The notes: generated from the sequence alone by a model not told the origin. A stretch of DNA of 64,000 bases from CAUZIZ01 sp965218775 (GCA_965218775.1 CBDCLS010000005.1:2108001-2172000), one strand, 5' to 3'. Positions 42,446 to 51,979 are shown, counted from the first letter of the stretch. Numbers and translations: made by a program.

Positions 42446-44044
42446 CTACCTCACCTGAAAGGCATACACCGTCGCCATTCTGGCCATGATCCGTAGCCGA
42501 ACGGCTCTCCCCTTCAACTTGCCCAGAGAGCTTCCTTTCCATTGCACCTGGTGGGTCAGACTGTCACCAACCACCGCTTGGCAATCAACGGCTGAGTAAC
42601 CGGGGATGACCTCTTCCCGACCCGCGATGTAATGACCGATCCAGCTCTTCTTTCCTGTATCCATCAGCTTCCCCACCGGACGGACCACCTCCACCCGCAG
42701 CTCCCGGTCCACGTCCGCGTTCAGGTACAGTTCGTCTCCCTCCACCACGAAGGGACGGGTAAGAAAGGCCCCCACGGGCTCGTCGGCTCTTAGACCGATG
42801 AGTCGATCCAGAGGCACGGTGGCCAACCCGATACGATTCTGCCGGTAGACGAGATGCCCCTTTCCAGGAGGCGCGGTCGCCGTAAACTTCAGGTACTCTC
42901 CGTCATCCACGATGGGTGGGCCCGGTTTGGAGTGGGCGTACCTGGTTCCACCGTAGAAAAAGAGCATCTCTTCTCCCCGGATCGCCATCTGGCCAAACCA
43001 GGTGATCATGTCATCGAACTCTCTCCTAGGCCCCAGGGGGATGAAGGGCTGGTCGGGAAAGGGATGCTCCCAGCGGTGGCCATCGCGGCTGGTGGCCAGA
43101 TGGATCTCCACCTCTCCCCGAATTTCGTTCTCCAGCATCTGGGGGAGTCCGAAATAGATGCCCTCGTGGCGGAAGACCATCATGCTCTCCACCTCTGGCC
43201 AGCGGGGGCCCATGGGATTGAAGACAGTCTTACGAGGAGACCAGTGCCGAAAATCTCGGGTCTCCTGGCGCACAATGTAGCGTCCAGATCCACGGGACAG
43301 CGCCCGCTCCGTCAGTTGCCGATGAAAGAGGACATAGCGGCCTAGACCCTCATCCCACACGCAGCTGGGATTGCCCCCGCCTCCACCCTCACGGAGCCCC
43401 CCCTGTTGCAGATGCCAGGTCGTGCCATCAGAGCTCACGGCGACACCCAGCCAGCCGCCGTAGGGAGTGCCATCCTCATGGAACGGGGTAATGCCGATGG
43501 CCCTGTACTTTGGCTTTGAAGAACTCTCTCGGAGGCCCTGGACCAGATGCAGGCTGCCCATCATCGGCCGCCCCAAGGGCTCGATGCGGCACAGGTTGTT
43601 CTGGCGGGTCCCAGCAAACTCCACCAGCCCCAGGTGGGGCTTGGTCCAGTGGACTCCGTCCGCGCTGGTGGCATAGGCTACGATGGGGCCATTGTCCTTC
43701 TGATAGATCTTGTACCAGAGCTTGAGCCGGCCCTCCTCTGCGTCGTGGAGCACGGCGGTGGGTAAAATCCCCCAGCTCCGCCTGGCACTCTCCTCCCAGG
43801 GCTGATCGGCCTCCAGGACGGGATTTTGTGGGTGTTTCTTCAGTTGGGACTGGACCCGACGCACCTTCCACCAGTCCGACAGCATCTCGTTGTCCACCAG
43901 CAGCTGCTTTTGTTGGCCAATCAGCAACGGCTCCTCGGCTTCCAGGGGATCCAGATTCACCCACCGGTGGTCATCCTGCCCAGCCAAGGGAGCGATCCAG
44001 CACGCCACCACAGTCACCAAACCGAGCCGAACAAATGACTTCAT
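42446..44044 (-). CDS. Exported five-bladed propeller protein, GH32/43-like
   Basis: A signal peptide (LVTVVACWIAPLAG) precedes a sequence with repeated SxDGxxW motifs: ATSADGVHWTKPHLGLVEF, VSSDGTTWHLQQGG and TSRDGHRWEHPF, plus KQLLVDNEMLSDWWKVRRV near the start. The same architecture recurs at 56924-58489 and its C-terminal domain at 25224-25510 (VRLRIMARMATVYAFQVR here). The fold resembles glycoside hydrolase clans F/J, but catalytic acids were not verified. It lies 21 bases downstream of a sulfatase stop, suggesting a joint operon for sulfated glycans. Confidence 0.75.
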   Translation of the reverse strand: MKSFVRLGLVTVVACWIAPLAGQDDHRWVNLDPLEAEEPLLIGQQKQLLVDNEMLSDWWKVRRVQSQLKKHPQNPVLEADQPWEESARRSWGILPTAVLHDAEEGRLKLWYKIYQKDNGPIVAYATSADGVHWTKPHLGLVEFAGTRQNNLCRIEPLGRPMMGSLHLVQGLRESSSKPKYRAIGITPFHEDGTPYGGWLGVAVSSDGTTWHLQQGGLREGGGGGNPSCVWDEGLGRYVLFHRQLTERALSRGSGRYIVRQETRDFRHWSPRKTVFNPMGPRWPEVESMMVFRHEGIYFGLPQMLENEIRGEVEIHLATSRDGHRWEHPFPDQPFIPLGPRREFDDMITWFGQMAIRGEEMLFFYGGTRYAHSKPGPPIVDDGEYLKFTATAPPGKGHLVYRQNRIGLATVPLDRLIGLRADEPVGAFLTRPFVVEGDELYLNADVDRELRVEVVRPVGKLMDTGKKSWIGHYIAGREEVIPGYSAVDCQAVVGDSLTHQVQWKGSSLGKLKGRAVRLRIMARMATVYAFQVR

Positions 44045-44065
44045 ATCTATTCCCCGGTCGGTACC

Positions 44066-45493
44066 CTAATTACTCCCATAGTCTCCGCCGTTGAGACTCT
44101 CTATGACGGACACAAGCCAGGTTTTCAAGGTCTTGCGCATCTTTTCGACACGATCCTTTTCCGAGCTGGTCCGATCCTGTTCTTCCTTGGGGTCACGGAG
44201 CAAGTCGTACAGTTCCCAGCGGACCTCTCCTCCCTCATCGGAGATACGGTGCAGTTTCCAATCACCTTCAATCCAGGCAGATTGTCCCGGGAACCGATCC
44301 TTGGGATAGGGCGGCTGGGGGAGCTGGGCAGCCCGCTGGCTGGATTGGTGTGGTGGCAGGTCTCCACCCGACTCCTGCGCTTTCAGCAGATCTCCCATCC
44401 ACTGGGCGGAGGGAGTGCCGATCCCGCCTGTCGGGTAATCCCAAAATCCCATAGCCCGTCTTCGTTTTGCCGCCTTTCCGTCGATGAGCCCGAGGAGGCT
44501 GATCCCATCCAGCGGAGGCTGATGTTGCATCCGGACACCGGCGATCTCCAGGAGTGTGGGATAGATGTCAGCCGTGTTCGCTCGGAGACTCGTAATCTGC
44601 GGCTTCGGCAGGCGGGCCGGCCATTCCAGGATCGCCGGAACCAACAGGCCGCCCTCATATAGTGTCCCCTTGTGCCCGCGGCGTCCCCCGCTCGAGCCAA
44701 CACCCCGTAGAGCCCCGTTATCGCTGCAATACCAGAGCAGAGTGTTCTCTCGAATACCGAGTTCCCGGAGGCTATCGCGCAGCTTGCCGAAAGCATGATC
44801 CATGCCGGTGATCTCGCCCAGGAAGTGCTGCATTTTCTCGGGCTGATCCTGGTAGAGCCTTCGATATTCTTCCCCGGCCTGATGGGGTCCGTGGGGAGAG
44901 CCGAACCAGACCACGGCCAGGAAGGGTTTCTTGTCCCTTGCCTTCTGTCGAATCCAGGCCAGGGCAGCGTCTACGACGACCCTGGAGCTCTCTCCCTTGG
45001 TTTGGACAGCCTTGCCCTTGAGGCTCAAGATAGGATCGTTGTCGAAGTAGTTGGGGGCGCTCAGCCAGTGGTCAAATCCGTTGGCTCCGGGATGGGCTGG
45101 ACTGGTCCTTCGTACCGAGCCCAGGTGCCACTTACCGAAATGTGCCGTGCTGTAGCCGGCCGTCTTCAAGGCCTCGGCCAGGGTGGCTTCCTGAGGGCGC
45201 ATGGGATAACCCCACTGGAAAACGCCGGAGCGATTGGGATGCCGTCCAGTCAAGACACTGGCCCTGGTGGGGGAGCAGACCGGTGCCGCAGCGTAGAATC
45301 GATCGAAGCGCAATCCAGATGCAGCGGCCTCGTCGAAGTTTGGGGTCTTGAGAACAGGGTGACCATTGTAGGCCATATCGCCCCAGCCCTGGTCGTCTGC
45401 CATGACCAGAACGATATTCGGTTTTGCTGCCACACCTGCCTCTCCCAACCCCATGGAAAGGAGAAAAAGGCATCCCGTGATAAGGCTCTTCAC
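44066..45493 (-). CDS. Sulfatase, type I
   Basis: The protein has a signal peptide (LITGCLFLLSMGLGEAGVAA) and the core KPNIVLVMADDQGWGDMAYN. The formylglycine motif is CSPTRASVLTGRHPNR with Cys near residue 73; other elements are AHFGKWHLGS, FLAVVWFGSPHGPHQ, LLWYCSDNGA and GGLLVPAILEWPARL. About 475 residues is the usual size. Maturation of Cys needs an FGE or anSME encoded elsewhere. It precedes the propeller protein in the same direction. Confidence 0.9.
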   Translation of the reverse strand: MKSLITGCLFLLSMGLGEAGVAAKPNIVLVMADDQGWGDMAYNGHPVLKTPNFDEAAASGLRFDRFYAAAPVCSPTRASVLTGRHPNRSGVFQWGYPMRPQEATLAEALKTAGYSTAHFGKWHLGSVRRTSPAHPGANGFDHWLSAPNYFDNDPILSLKGKAVQTKGESSRVVVDAALAWIRQKARDKKPFLAVVWFGSPHGPHQAGEEYRRLYQDQPEKMQHFLGEITGMDHAFGKLRDSLRELGIRENTLLWYCSDNGALRGVGSSGGRRGHKGTLYEGGLLVPAILEWPARLPKPQITSLRANTADIYPTLLEIAGVRMQHQPPLDGISLLGLIDGKAAKRRRAMGFWDYPTGGIGTPSAQWMGDLLKAQESGGDLPPHQSSQRAAQLPQPPYPKDRFPGQSAWIEGDWKLHRISDEGGEVRWELYDLLRDPKEEQDRTSSEKDRVEKMRKTLKTWLVSVIESLNGGDYGSN

Positions 45494-45854
45494 AAGCGTT
45501 GTCCCCCAGTATCGATCTGAGCCATCATGGCTATTCTGACAAATAGAACAGGGACCTGATAGTCCCCAGGCTTCAACTGGTTCAAGGCAGGCCTTACCCG
45601 TCTACTGGAGCCCGAAGCGCTGCTACTCGCTGAGGTTCAGGTAGCGAGGTTCCGCCCCCTTCCTGCATGGGATTGGACCACTTCGGTTTCACTAGGCTTT
45701 CTAGGCTAGCTCCACGCAGGAGCGCAGCAGCATGGGAATCACAATGAGCACTGCAAAGAGAACCAGAATGTCTCGGACCCATCTCCTTGAACCTTTGCCA
45801 GGCCCCCGAGTGTCATTCACCTGACCCTCACATCTCCCTTGATCCGCTCAAGCC
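45494..45854. other. Intergenic region with decayed short membrane ORF
   Basis: The minus strand shows a hydrophobic fragment (RDILVLFAVLIVIPMLLRSC) ending near 45706, too short and without a start. No other coding signal is recognised. Confidence 0.3.
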
Positions 45855-47198
45855 TCACTGACGATCTGGCCTACCGCTTGCATGCCAGGTGCAGGGCTCC
45901 GGCACACAGCAACAGAGGAACCCTGCCCATCCATGAAGCCCACCTGGGAATGGACCAGGGACCCAGCACGACAGGCGTAAGAAGTGAAGGATCGCCACCG
46001 CCGCGAAGATCAGAGCGGAAGTGATGAGATAGCTGCGATGCATCTCAATTCTCGGTCGGCACCAGCCGCTTGAGTTCTTCGAACCAGGGTGCTTCTTCAG
46101 GCAAGTGTTGTTGAGCCATTCCCCCCTCCAGTGCCCAAACTGGACAGACCTGAGATCCAATCTAGGGTACCGTGCGACCATCACCATCAGGAAGAATAAC
46201 AAGAACGCGGCCTGGCTTGTGAATACTTCCCGGAAGGAGAGCCTCTTGTTAGCCAGTCCAGCTTGCATGGCTGGAGTCCTTATCGTCTTGCCGAACTTCA
46301 AAGCGCTATGTGGTCGCAGGAAGTTGTAATACGCCATGAGCAGAGCCACCTGACCTTGCAAGGATTCCGTCCGTCGGGCGTGGCAAGGGGTGCGACGGCC
46401 AAGATAGGAACAGCCCTGGCGGATGGTCAGATTGTGGCGCTCGATGAAACTCGTGTTGAGAGTGCTGGAATCCTCGGAATGAAACAGTGCTTTCTCCAGT
46501 TCCGCGTGTGTTCCGAGAAGCAGTCTACGATCGACCCGCACCACCCGATTCTCGCGGCGCTTCTTAATAACTTGGCCGTAGATACAGACTCCCAAGAGCC
46601 GTCTTTTCGCCGCCCACTCGTACATCTCGAAACCGTCGGTGGTGAACAGGAAGCGGTGTTCAATACGGCCTCGCTGCAGGGCCTGGCGCATCACTCTCTT
46701 GGTGTTCCGGAAGTTCCGTCGTCCGATCTCGAAGGAGATCCAGAGTCTGGACCATACTTCCAAAGTGGTCAGCACCCAGCTCACTCGCTTCTTCGCTCCG
46801 ATAAACGTCCTGATCTCGTCGGCTTGAAGCTCGCGGATGAGGAAGCCTTTCAGCATCCGATCGTTGAACCGGGCAGCATATGTGGCCGCCGATTCAAGCC
46901 ACCGGACGACGGTGCCCCAAGCCATCCCTTTGATCCTGGCCACAGTCGAAATCGCAAGACCGTGGACACCCATGCGGACGACTTCATCGAACAAAGACCT
47001 GGGTTTGTGTAGTCGATAATAAGGTGTGCCATAAGTGGAGGAGAAGGTTCGACCGCATTTCTTGCAGCGGTAGCGTCGTCGTCTGCCCTGCGTGGTGATG
47101 TAGAAAGAGTGTCGGATGATGTTGTCTTTGCCGGACTGTCCTCTCAAGGAGCAATCGGGGTTTGGACAGCAGCGAGATCGTCTTCTGCTGCGTTTCAT
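45855..47198 (-). CDS. IS1-like transposase with C-terminal read-through into neighbouring remnants
   Basis: The N-terminus has two Cys pairs (CCPNPDC and YRCKKCGRTFSSTYGTPYYR) as in IS1/IS1595-type zinc-binding transposases. A DDE-type core follows (ELQADEIRTFIGAKKRVSWV, FLFTTDGFEMYEWAAKRRL, FIERHNLTIRQGCSYLGRRT). The transposase part ends around YPRLDLRSVQFGHW. The last ~90 residues are translated from unrelated relics (a kinase tail and a small membrane protein in a different frame), so the native C-terminus is lost or the IS stop has mutated. Element ends could not be defined by eye. Confidence 0.7.
   Translation of the reverse strand: MKRSRRRSRCCPNPDCSLRGQSGKDNIIRHSFYITTQGRRRRYRCKKCGRTFSSTYGTPYYRLHKPRSLFDEVVRMGVHGLAISTVARIKGMAWGTVVRWLESAATYAARFNDRMLKGFLIRELQADEIRTFIGAKKRVSWVLTTLEVWSRLWISFEIGRRNFRNTKRVMRQALQRGRIEHRFLFTTDGFEMYEWAAKRRLLGVCIYGQVIKKRRENRVVRVDRRLLLGTHAELEKALFHSEDSSTLNTSFIERHNLTIRQGCSYLGRRTPCHARRTESLQGQVALLMAYYNFLRPHSALKFGKTIRTPAMQAGLANKRLSFREVFTSQAAFLLFFLMVMVARYPRLDLRSVQFGHWRGEWLNNTCLKKHPGSKNSSGWCRPRIEMHRSYLITSALIFAAVAILHFLRLSCWVPGPFPGGLHGWAGFLCCCVPEPCTWHASGRPDRQ
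45871..46043 (-). pseudogene. Small hydrophobic protein, frameshifted
   Basis: ATG 46043 starts MHRSYLITSALIFAAVAILH FLRL; the expected continuation (LGPWSIPRWASWMGR and LLLCAGALHLACKR) is in the next frame, ending at 45871. It resembles a two-helix hypothetical membrane protein common in Acidobacteria-like genomes. An indel near 45965 breaks it. Confidence 0.5.
46045..46115 (-). pseudogene. C-terminal tail of a kinase-propeller gene
   Basis: The minus strand reads LPEEAPWFEELKRLVPTEN followed by TGA. It matches the final residues of the kinase-propeller protein ending at 7120 (NWFEELKRLAPTGE). The body of the gene is gone, replaced by the IS1-like element. Confidence 0.6.
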
Positions 47199-47277
47199 AC
47201 ATGTTTGATGGCAGAATCCGACTCGGAAATCCAGGCAGGATCATGAGTTGCGGAACTCCGGGAGAAAGTCATAACGT

Positions 47278-47802
47278 CCCCGCAGAGCGGGGAGCTTGGC
47301 GGTTGTGAGCCGCCCCAAGGGCGGCCAATCTTTACTCGTTAGAACAAGCCGTCGTCCTTACCGTCGAGGTGATCTTGATGTCGGATGTATTTGCGAATCT
47401 GCTTCTCTTCGAATCCAACCGTCGAGACCGCATAGCCGCGCGCCCACAACTTTTCGCCGTTGAAGTTGCGCTTCCTGCCCCCAAATTGGCGTGCCACCGC
47501 AATCGCGCTTTTCCCCTTGAGGTAGCCGATCACCTGAGCCACCGAATACTTCGGCGGGACCTGGATCAACATATGCACATGGTCTACTACCATGTGTCCT
47601 TCCAGGATGGTGCTCTCCCTTTGCCTCGCCAATTCTCGCAAGACCGGGCCCAGAAACTCTCGAATCTTTCCGTACAGCACTTTCCTTCTCCCTTTGGGGA
47701 CAAACACGATATGGTATTTGCAGTCCCATCGGGTATGGCTTAAGCTCTCATATGACATGCTTTATGCCTCCTTTGTGGGTACCGCCAAGCCCCAAAGGAG
47801 GC
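47278..47802. mobile_element. IS200-like insertion sequence
   Basis: The tnpA gene at 47339-47758 is flanked by strong hairpins instead of inverted repeats: CCCCGCAGAGCGGGG at 47278-47292 and GCCTCCTTTG...CAAAGGAGGC at 47766-47802. This is the organisation of IS200/IS605-family elements, whose transposases recognise terminal hairpins as single-stranded DNA. Exact cleavage sites were not determined. Confidence 0.7.
47339..47758 (-). CDS. tnpA: IS200/IS605-family transposase TnpA (Y1 HUH)
   Basis: This 139-residue protein has HTRWDCKYHIVFVPKGRRKV, the HUH-type metal site VVDHVHMLIQVPPKYS, the run VIGYLKGKSAIAVARQFGG and the tyrosine-bearing ARGYAVSTVGFEEKQIRKYI. Length and order are normal. 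It performs single-strand excision and integration using a catalytic tyrosine. The frame is complete, making this one of the few intact transposase genes in the window. No tnpB accompanies it. Confidence 0.9.
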   Translation of the reverse strand: MSYESLSHTRWDCKYHIVFVPKGRRKVLYGKIREFLGPVLRELARQRESTILEGHMVVDHVHMLIQVPPKYSVAQVIGYLKGKSAIAVARQFGGRKRNFNGEKLWARGYAVSTVGFEEKQIRKYIRHQDHLDGKDDGLF

Positions 47803-47889
47803 ATCCTATTACTGAATCTAAATGTCAAACCTGGAAAGTCTCACTGGTCAAACCAGTGGCTTACCTGTCTTCGAGTTAACAACACTTCC

Positions 47890-48090
47890 CTGAAGAAGCA
47901 CCGGCGAAAGACCAGTGGCTGCACTCGACAGAGTCTGGCAGAGAATGCGATGTCGCGATTCAAGACCGTGTTCGGAGGGCAACTCTCAGCTCGGGCCTTC
48001 CCCAATCAGCAGATCGAGGCCGCGATCAAGTGCTCGGCACTCAATCGTATGACGGCACTCGGCATGCCCCGGTCCGAGAGATTCCTCTAG
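47890..48090 (+). pseudogene. IS5-family transposase C-terminal remnant
   Basis: The frame ends with TSGCTRQSLAENAMSRFKTV, GGQLSARAFPNQQIEAAIKC and SALNRMTALGMPRSERFL. This matches the C-terminal ETAMxRxKxxFG...NQxxEAxxKCxxLNRMTxLGMP pattern of IS5-type transposases, including the Glu of the DDE triad (LAEN). All upstream parts are missing. Confidence 0.7.
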
Positions 48091-48271
48091 AACGCGAAGC
48101 CCATTGACCCAGGTTCGGGCCTTGGATGCAATATTGCAACAAGCCCCTCAACAAGAATGAGTCTTGAGATCATTGCCATTCCGATTTCCTGGCTGGTCAA
48201 GAGATCTTTGATCGGAATGCGCTACACTGAGGAACATGAGACCGTTCTATTGTATAGCCCACCGAGATGCC

Positions 48272-48340
48272 GCTGGAAGCGCAACGCAGTCAGGGCGGAT
48301 GTTTTCGCCGCTGCAGTAGAGAATTCATGTGTAATCCGGG
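48272..48340 (+). repeat. Degenerate right half of a 175-bp-type MITE
   Basis: GCGCAACGCAGTCAGGGCGG and a CGCCGCTGCAGTAGA block correspond to the conserved right half of copies A and B, and the segment ends AATCCGGG followed by CTAG (48341-48344), like the IS1380 end. The left half is not recognised. Confidence 0.5.
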
Positions 48341-48541
48341 CTAGATTTGCATTGCTCGTAAAAGTGAAAACCCTTAGAATGGAGAGGTTAAGTCTGCACC
48401 ATCTGAAGAATCGGGGGCACCAGCCTGGAGCGCGAAGTGGCGATCAAACATGCGGCGTCCAGCTGGTTCGTGGTACGTTCGAGTGTTTCCCCGCTCGCAG
48501 ATGGAGAAACGGAACACCGGTGAGCAAGGACGTCTTCCACT

Positions 48542-49672
48542 ATGACGAAACATGCCACAGGTAGCGAAAGCAATTGGTGCCACCGTGTGTCCCCCGGTGA
48601 TTCGCGATCTGTCTCTGCGCGTTGCTCACTTGGGTATTTCGTTTCCTGGGTTCTATGCTCGGCGATCACGCTGGCTGCAGCCGTGCAAGCGGAGGAGAAG
48701 GCTTGCTTTGTACTTCCAGTACCCGGTGCGGATGCCGCATCCCCAGCCGAGATGAAGGCGTATCGAGAAGTCATTGAACACTCGGAGGCAACGATCGACA
48801 TGCTGCCTCTGCCCGGCGGCATGTTTCTCATGGGCAGTCCCGCTTCAGAAGCCGCTCGCCGGCCAGACGAGGGACCCCGGCACCAGGTCCAACTCGAACC
48901 GTTTTGGATGAGCAAGTGTGAGATTACTTGGGATGCATTCGAAGTGTGGATGTTCGCCCTGGACGATCGTCGCCGACAGGTACGCAATCTCCCGGCGAAT
49001 CGGCGCGACCAAATAGCTGATGCCGTTACTCGGCCCACCGAACCGTGGACCGATATGACGTTCGGAATGGGCAAAAAAGGTTATCCGGCCATCAGCATGA
49101 CGCAATTGGCAGCGGCGATGTTTTGCCAATGGCTATCCGCCAAGACGGCCCGCTACTACCGGTTGCCCACCGAGGCAGAGTGGGAATTCGCGTGTCGGGC
49201 CGGCACAACCACAGCCTACTACTTTGGCGATGATCCGGCCGATCTGGACGAGTATGCCTGGTACTTCGAGAACAGTGACGAGCTGAAGTATCATCAAGTC
49301 GGCCAGAAGAAGCCAAACCCCTGGGGACTACACGACATGCATGGGAATGTCGCCGAGTGGGTGTTGGACCAGTACGTCGCCGACTTTTATTCGCAGCCGG
49401 TGGTGACGGCAAACCACAGTCCCTTGGCGGTGCCCACCAAGCGGTACCCGCGCGTCGTCCGCGGAGGCTCGTGGGAGGACGATCCGGATCGTCTGCGCAG
49501 TGCCGCTCGGGGCAAGTCCGACCCATCATGGAAGCAACAAGACCCCCAGATTCCCCAGAGCATTTGGTATCACACCGATGCCCTACACGTCGGATTTCGG
49601 ATCGTTCGTCCCCTGCGCGAGCCGACGGGGCAGGAAAAGAGCGAAAAGTGGGACAAGGGATTTGTGGAGTAA
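48542..49672 (+). CDS. FGE/SUMF1-like domain protein, exported
   Basis: A long N-region and hydrophobic segment (GYFVSWVLCSAITLAAAVQA) precede an FGE-like domain: IDMLPLPGGMFLMGSPASEA, FWMSKCEITWDAFEVW, YRLPTEAEWEFACRAGTTTA, NPWGLHDMHGNVAEWVLDQY, RYPRVVRGGSWEDDPDRLR and VGFRIVRPL. The paired catalytic cysteines of true FGE are not present near the C-terminal GFRI motif, so sulfatase activation is unlikely. It is followed after five bases by an unknown exported protein and a Gfo/Idh gene, forming an operon. Confidence 0.8.
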   Translation: MTKHATGSESNWCHRVSPGDSRSVSARCSLGYFVSWVLCSAITLAAAVQAEEKACFVLPVPGADAASPAEMKAYREVIEHSEATIDMLPLPGGMFLMGSPASEAARRPDEGPRHQVQLEPFWMSKCEITWDAFEVWMFALDDRRRQVRNLPANRRDQIADAVTRPTEPWTDMTFGMGKKGYPAISMTQLAAAMFCQWLSAKTARYYRLPTEAEWEFACRAGTTTAYYFGDDPADLDEYAWYFENSDELKYHQVGQKKPNPWGLHDMHGNVAEWVLDQYVADFYSQPVVTANHSPLAVPTKRYPRVVRGGSWEDDPDRLRSAARGKSDPSWKQQDPQIPQSIWYHTDALHVGFRIVRPLREPTGQEKSEKWDKGFVE

Positions 49673-49676
49673 TGGA

Positions 49677-50675
49677 ATGAAGCTAACACCATGCCTACAG
49701 CCAGGCCGTCAAGTCAGACCAGTGGTTTTGAACGTGGTTCTCGTGGTCAGTGTGCTGTCCCACAATCCCACGTTTCTGTTCGCCGCAGAGACAGCCTCGC
49801 AGGGCGTATCCACCGCAGCGGCGGAGAACACCAGCCTGGATTTCGAAACCCCAGAGATGGAGGGAACGATTCGTCTGGAGGGACGATACCATGGAGTCTC
49901 CCGACTGGTGGACAAGCGCACCGGAAGGCAAGTGATCAATACCCCCTACTCGGCCCTGAATCTCTTCAAGCTGATGGCGGTCAACCAGGTCATGGGGCAG
50001 CCACGAGGCATGGAGCGGACCATGAAAACGGGGGACGATTGGGCGGAAGTGACGTGGGCTGCCACCGAGTCGCACCATGCTGAGCTCACCGCGCGCTGGG
50101 AGGTGGTGCAGCCCAACGCGATCGATCTGTCGGTAACAGTGAGAACGAAGCGGTCGCGGGGAGCGTACCGTGGGTACGAACTTTTCCTGTCCAACTATTT
50201 CTTTCAACTATTTGAACCACACGTCTACCTGAGGGGGAGCGGCCGGAGCAGCTACGACTTGGTCGTCCCCACCTTCAGCGAGGTTTTCGGCGAGACGGTC
50301 CTGGTGTTTCCTCGAGACGCGCACGCCGCCAGGCTTTGCGTCGATGGGCGCTGGTTAACAAGTGTCCAGATGTGTCCAGTGCGGCATTACGCTCATTCGG
50401 TGGCCTTCATGGCGGACCCGGAGAAGCAGTTGGCGGTGGTTTTGATGTCCCGGCCTGGCGACTGCTACGCCATCAGCGCCCGCTATCACCCCGAGCAGGA
50501 AAGCGACCGGTTTGTGGACTACAGTGCTTTCGATCTATCCCTGTTTGGCAACGACTTTGTGCCGGGTGGCGAGCGAACCGTCAAGGTCCGCTTGGCGTTG
50601 ACGCCGCTGGACGACGAAATGTCGCAGCCCATGGAGCTTTACCAGGCCTTTATCCAAGAGGAAGGAGCCCCATGA
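49677..50675 (+). CDS. Exported protein of unknown function, PmoA-like
   Basis: A signal peptide (LNVVLVVSVLSHNPTFLFAA) precedes a beta-rich sequence: MEGTIRLEGRYHGVSRLVDK, HAELTARWEVVQPNAIDLSV, YELFLSNYFFQLFEPHVYLR and FGNDFVPGGERTVKVRLALT. It resembles galactose-mutarotase-like or methane-oxygenase-PmoA-like exported proteins of Planctomycetes, but no family is certain. ATG 49677 is adjacent to the previous stop and its TGA overlaps the ATG of the next gene, so these three genes are co-transcribed. Confidence 0.65.
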   Translation: MKLTPCLQPGRQVRPVVLNVVLVVSVLSHNPTFLFAAETASQGVSTAAAENTSLDFETPEMEGTIRLEGRYHGVSRLVDKRTGRQVINTPYSALNLFKLMAVNQVMGQPRGMERTMKTGDDWAEVTWAATESHHAELTARWEVVQPNAIDLSVTVRTKRSRGAYRGYELFLSNYFFQLFEPHVYLRGSGRSSYDLVVPTFSEVFGETVLVFPRDAHAARLCVDGRWLTSVQMCPVRHYAHSVAFMADPEKQLAVVLMSRPGDCYAISARYHPEQESDRFVDYSAFDLSLFGNDFVPGGERTVKVRLALTPLDDEMSQPMELYQAFIQEEGAP

Positions 50676-51979
50676 AATCCAAGCAAGACTCCAAGACCTC
50701 GCGTCGCAGATTTCTGCATTCATCCGCGGCCGCGGCAGTGGGAGGAACATTGGCCTCCAAGTTGGCGTCTCCAATGCTGGCAGCCAAAGCGAACAATAAC
50801 GAGACGCTGCGCGTGGCCTTGATCGGATGTGGGGGGCGGGGGACCGGTGCCGCCGTGCAGGCACTCAAGGCCGATGACAACGTGCAGCTGTTCGCGATGG
50901 CAGACGTGCTGGAGGACCAACTGCAAAAAAGCCTGACGCTGCTGGGCAAGGAGCAACCGGAAAAACTGAACGTTGCCCCGGAGCGCTGCTTCGTCGGCTT
51001 CGATGCCTTCCAGAAGGTCATGGAGTGCGACGTGGACGTGGTGCTGCTGACGACGCCGCCTGCTTTTCGCCCTCAGCACTTGAAAGCCGCGGTTGAAGCC
51101 GGGAAACACTCCTTTGTGGAAATCACCGCCGCCATCGATGCACCGGGGGTGCGCAGCGTGCTCAAATCGGCCGAGGTGGCTCGCCGGAAAAACCTGGCCA
51201 TCCTCTCCGGGTTTTGCTGGCGGTACGACGATGCGCTCCGCGCGGTCGTCGAGCAGCTTCGTGGGGGCGCGATTGGTGACATCCGCGCCATCTACGCCAC
51301 CTTCTATCGTGGCAGTCTCGACCACAAATACCTGCGTCCTCGTGAGCCGCACATGAGCGACGTGGAATGGCAAATACGAGACTGGTACGGCTACCTTTGG
51401 CTTTCGGGCGACGTGACAATCCTGCTCTCCGGTGGCCACAGCGCAGACAAGATGGCGTGGTGGCTTGACGACGAAATGCCGATCAAGGCCGTGGCCGTAG
51501 GGAGCCGAGTATTCACCGTGGACGAGCAAAACACGTTCGACAACGGCTTCATCGTGTACGAGTATGCCAGCGGAATTCGCGGGTTTCTGGGCTGTCGCTC
51601 TCAAGCCGGCTGCCATAGTGAAAACTCCGACTACATCATCGGTTCCAAGGGCATCTGTACCAACGGTCGCGGTCGCATGCCCGCCATTGAGGGCGAAACC
51701 AATTGGCGCTACCGGGGCCCGCGCGCAAGCATGTATCAAAACGAACACGATCAGTTCTTCGCCTCGATCCGAGCAGGCAAACCGATCAACGACGGCACTC
51801 GCATGGCCCATACCACGTTGATGGCAATTATGGGCCGGATGGCCGCCTACACCGGTCAGGAGATCACCTGGGAGCAGGCACTGGGTTCTCAGCAGCGGCT
51901 CGTGCCCGAAGAGCTCAGTTGGGACACAAAACTCGACCCGCTGCCGCTCGCCGTGCCGGGTATCACGAGTTTAATCTGA
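50672..51979 (+). CDS. Gfo/Idh/MocA-family oxidoreductase, Tat-exported
   Basis: The Tat signal is SRRRFLHSSAAAAVGGTLAS. The Rossmann fold has LRVALIGCGGRGTGAAVQAL; the usual EKP catalytic motif is replaced by FVEITAAIDAPG, as in some planctomycete relatives. The second domain shows YGYLWLSGDVTILLSGGHSA and FLGCRSQAGCHSENSD. ATG 50672 overlaps the upstream TGA. The altered EKP motif leaves catalysis uncertain. It is the third gene of the 48.5-52.0 kb operon. Confidence 0.85.
   Translation: MKSKQDSKTSRRRFLHSSAAAAVGGTLASKLASPMLAAKANNNETLRVALIGCGGRGTGAAVQALKADDNVQLFAMADVLEDQLQKSLTLLGKEQPEKLNVAPERCFVGFDAFQKVMECDVDVVLLTTPPAFRPQHLKAAVEAGKHSFVEITAAIDAPGVRSVLKSAEVARRKNLAILSGFCWRYDDALRAVVEQLRGGAIGDIRAIYATFYRGSLDHKYLRPREPHMSDVEWQIRDWYGYLWLSGDVTILLSGGHSADKMAWWLDDEMPIKAVAVGSRVFTVDEQNTFDNGFIVYEYASGIRGFLGCRSQAGCHSENSDYIIGSKGICTNGRGRMPAIEGETNWRYRGPRASMYQNEHDQFFASIRAGKPINDGTRMAHTTLMAIMGRMAAYTGQEITWEQALGSQQRLVPEELSWDTKLDPLPLAVPGITSLI

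Noticed and set aside
48542..49672. Genuine formylglycine-generating enzyme for the sulfatases
   Set aside because: The C-terminal catalytic cysteine pair is absent, and the same is true of the fusion at 27066-29273.
50720..51811. 363-aa minus-strand ORF
   Set aside because: It is antisense to the Gfo/Idh oxidoreductase and low in complexity.
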